A DNA stretch of 6,223 bases, from NCBI GenBank assembly GCA_003499585.1, contig DNSU01000039.1, positions 1 through 6,223 of the forward strand, written 5' to 3'. This document shows, piece by piece, positions 5,293 to 6,223 of the stretch; positions within the stretch are counted from its first letter, which is position 1, and the number at the start of each line of letters is the position of its first letter. Made by a program: the position numbers and the translations under genes. Source of the DNA: Cyanobacteria bacterium UBA9579. Lineage in GTDB: Bacteria > Cyanobacteriota > Vampirovibrionia > Gastranaerophilales > UBA9579. Below the pieces are notes generated by a model. The model did no database searches, was not told the origin of the DNA, and saw only the letters and a program-made list of their open reading frames with translations.

Positions 5293-6223
5293 GGCATCTA
5301 CGGCTTTTTTGCCGGCTTTTCCAAAGTCTACCGAGTACATAGTATTAGCCCCAACCTCAACAACCTGATCAATAATGCCTATTCCGAATTTTTCATGAAA
5401 AACTCTGTCACCTTGATCAAAAACAACGACCTCGGGTTTTTCTTCTTTAACTTCTTTGGCTGTTTTAACTTCTTCAGTTACCTTAGTCTTTTCAGGCTTA
5501 ATTATAGTGAAATTGCTCTCTGTTTTTTTAGGCGCTGCTACTATCTTAGATGCAGTGACCTCTTTAACAGGTGCCTGTGCTTTAGTTGAAGAATTATCGG
5601 ACGTAATATTCTCTTGCTTCTTAATCTTAGGAAGCTTAAAGTCCTTTCCAAAACTTGAATTACTTATAGGTTCATCATTATTGATTTTTGGAGCTTTAAA
5701 ATTTCTACCAAAGCCAGTATTACTTACTGGAGCATCATAATCATCTTTTTTGTAATTTCTGGAAGGATTAAAGGCACTATTATTTCCATAGGCTACAGAT
5801 CGTGGCTGAACTGAATCATAGCTTGGCTTTTTAGCAGTAGCTGGGTTGTAATTGGTGATTAGAAGATTTTCAGGGATTTCTCGCAGGAACCTGCTTGGAG
5901 TATAGTATTTATAATCACCATAAATCAGACGTCTCTTGGCATAAGTTAAATATAGTAAAACTTCTGCTCTTGTAACGCCGACATACATAAGACGTCTTTC
6001 TTCTTCCATCTCTGTGGCATTATTTAGCGATCTTGAATGAGGGAAAATACCTTCTTCCAGTCCGGCTAAGAACACTATAGGAAATTCCAGTCCTTTTGCT
6101 GCATGGAGGGTCATAAGAGTTACAACTCCAGAATTGTCTTCAACATTATCTAAATCGCTGACAAGAGCTACTTGAGTCAAGAATTCTCCAAGCTCACTGC
6201 CAGAATCTATATCTTCAAATTCT
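5266..6223 (-). CDS. pcrA: PcrA/UvrD-like superfamily 1 DNA helicase, C-terminal part (partial)
   Basis: UvrD/PcrA helicases move 3'-to-5' on DNA using ATP in repair, rolling-circle replication and conflicts with transcription. The gene enters from the right edge; 318 codons up to the stop at 5266 are visible and the true start is outside. The apparent start at 6180 is an internal TTG leucine: the frame continues to the edge as ...GSELGEFLTQVALVSDLD, the normal PcrA sequence. Counting from 6180: motif V region VTLMTLHAAKGLEFP (20-34) with GLEEGIFPHSRS; motif VI EEERRLMYVGVTRAE (59-73) including the arginine finger; PSRFLREIP (95-103). A long low-complexity linker (about 107-254) contains a tandem 20-residue repeat. 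The C-terminal Tudor-like domain G-D-R-V-F-H-E-K-F-G-I-G (257-268) ending G-K-K-A-V ... LKKF is the RNA-polymerase-binding type known for PcrA. UvrD and PcrA cannot be separated with certainty. Confidence 0.93.
   Translation of the reverse strand, partial: EFEDIDSGSELGEFLTQVALVSDLDNVEDNSGVVTLMTLHAAKGLEFPIVFLAGLEEGIFPHSRSLNNATEMEEERRLMYVGVTRAEVLLYLTYAKRRLIYGDYKYYTPSRFLREIPENLLITNYNPATAKKPSYDSVQPRSVAYGNNSAFNPSRNYKKDDYDAPVSNTGFGRNFKAPKINNDEPISNSSFGKDFKLPKIKKQENITSDNSSTKAQAPVKEVTASKIVAAPKKTESNFTIIKPEKTKVTEEVKTAKEVKEEKPEVVVFDQGDRVFHEKFGIGIIDQVVEVGANTMYSVDFGKAGKKAVDANFGRLKKF
5617..5736 (-). repeat. Tandem 20-residue duplication in the helicase linker
   Basis: Two adjacent 60-bp units (5677-5736 and 5617-5676) encode D-A-P-V-S-N-T-G-F-G-R-N-F-K-A-P-K-I-N-N and D-E-P-I-S-N-S-S-F-G-K-D-F-K-L-P-K-I-K-K. 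Eleven of 20 residues are identical and most others are conservative (V/I, T/S, R/K, N/D). A faint third copy (N-S-A-F-N-P-S-R-N-Y-K) may precede them. The DNA has diverged more than the protein. Confidence 0.8.

Noticed and set aside
5395..5740. Plus-strand ORFs of 64 and 94 aa within the helicase region
   Set aside because: They are antisense to the repetitive Lys/Val/Glu-rich linker of the helicase gene and have no coding signatures of their own.
6178..6180. TTG at 6180 as the start of a 304-aa protein
   Set aside because: The frame stays open to the window edge and the residues before it continue the normal PcrA/UvrD sequence, so this codon is an internal leucine.

Overview
The window is a low-GC (AT-rich), gene-dense bacterial chromosomal segment. 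The mix of genes suggests a bacterium with a cell envelope and secreted proteins: a LytR-CpsA-Psr (LCP) cell-wall ligase, two proteins with signal peptides, a matrixin-like zinc protease joined to a leucine-rich helical repeat, an FMN nitroreductase and a PcrA/UvrD helicase. From codon bias and the repeat-plus-protease architecture I would guess a non-photosynthetic relative of Cyanobacteria (Vampirovibrionia/Melainabacteria, Gastranaerophilales-like). That is an inference from general impression, not a demonstrated assignment. No phage, transposon, CRISPR or tRNA signatures are visible.

Layout. Positions 1-245 contain no ORF but can fold into a long rod (nested complementary segments across about 240 nt), a candidate structured RNA of 6S-like shape. 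Positions 246-523 are AT-rich and non-coding and end in a promoter with a perfect TATAAT and a dyad where the -35 should be. A well-defined 57-codon gene (524-697) of unknown function follows, with a strong ribosome binding site and its own intrinsic terminator (728-762). A 970-2262 gene encodes a complete LCP protein with a C-terminal LytR_C domain; it is preceded by a possible TTGACA promoter whose spacer holds a perfect 13-bp dyad, and followed by a GC-rich hairpin. A 16-bp perfect AT-rich inverted repeat (2365-2404) precedes the next operon.

The operon at 2455-4082 contains an exported helical/TPR-like protein (TTG start), an 88-aa small protein with an ACT-like sequence pattern overlapping it by 17 bp, and a nitroreductase whose Shine-Dalgarno lies inside the last codons of the small gene. 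The overlap and spacing indicate translational coupling. A candidate promoter inside the end of the nitroreductase gene may drive the secreted metalloprotease gene (4129-5232), whose N-terminal half carries about six copies of a roughly 21-residue leucine motif. The + strand genes meet, tail to tail with a 33-bp gap, the C-terminal part of a minus-strand pcrA/uvrD-like helicase gene that runs off the right edge.

The most unusual items are the unidentified structured RNA region, the six-copy repeat on a protease with an expanded zinc motif, the 20-residue tandem duplication in the helicase linker, the orphan 57-aa gene, and the ACT-like gene in the operon.
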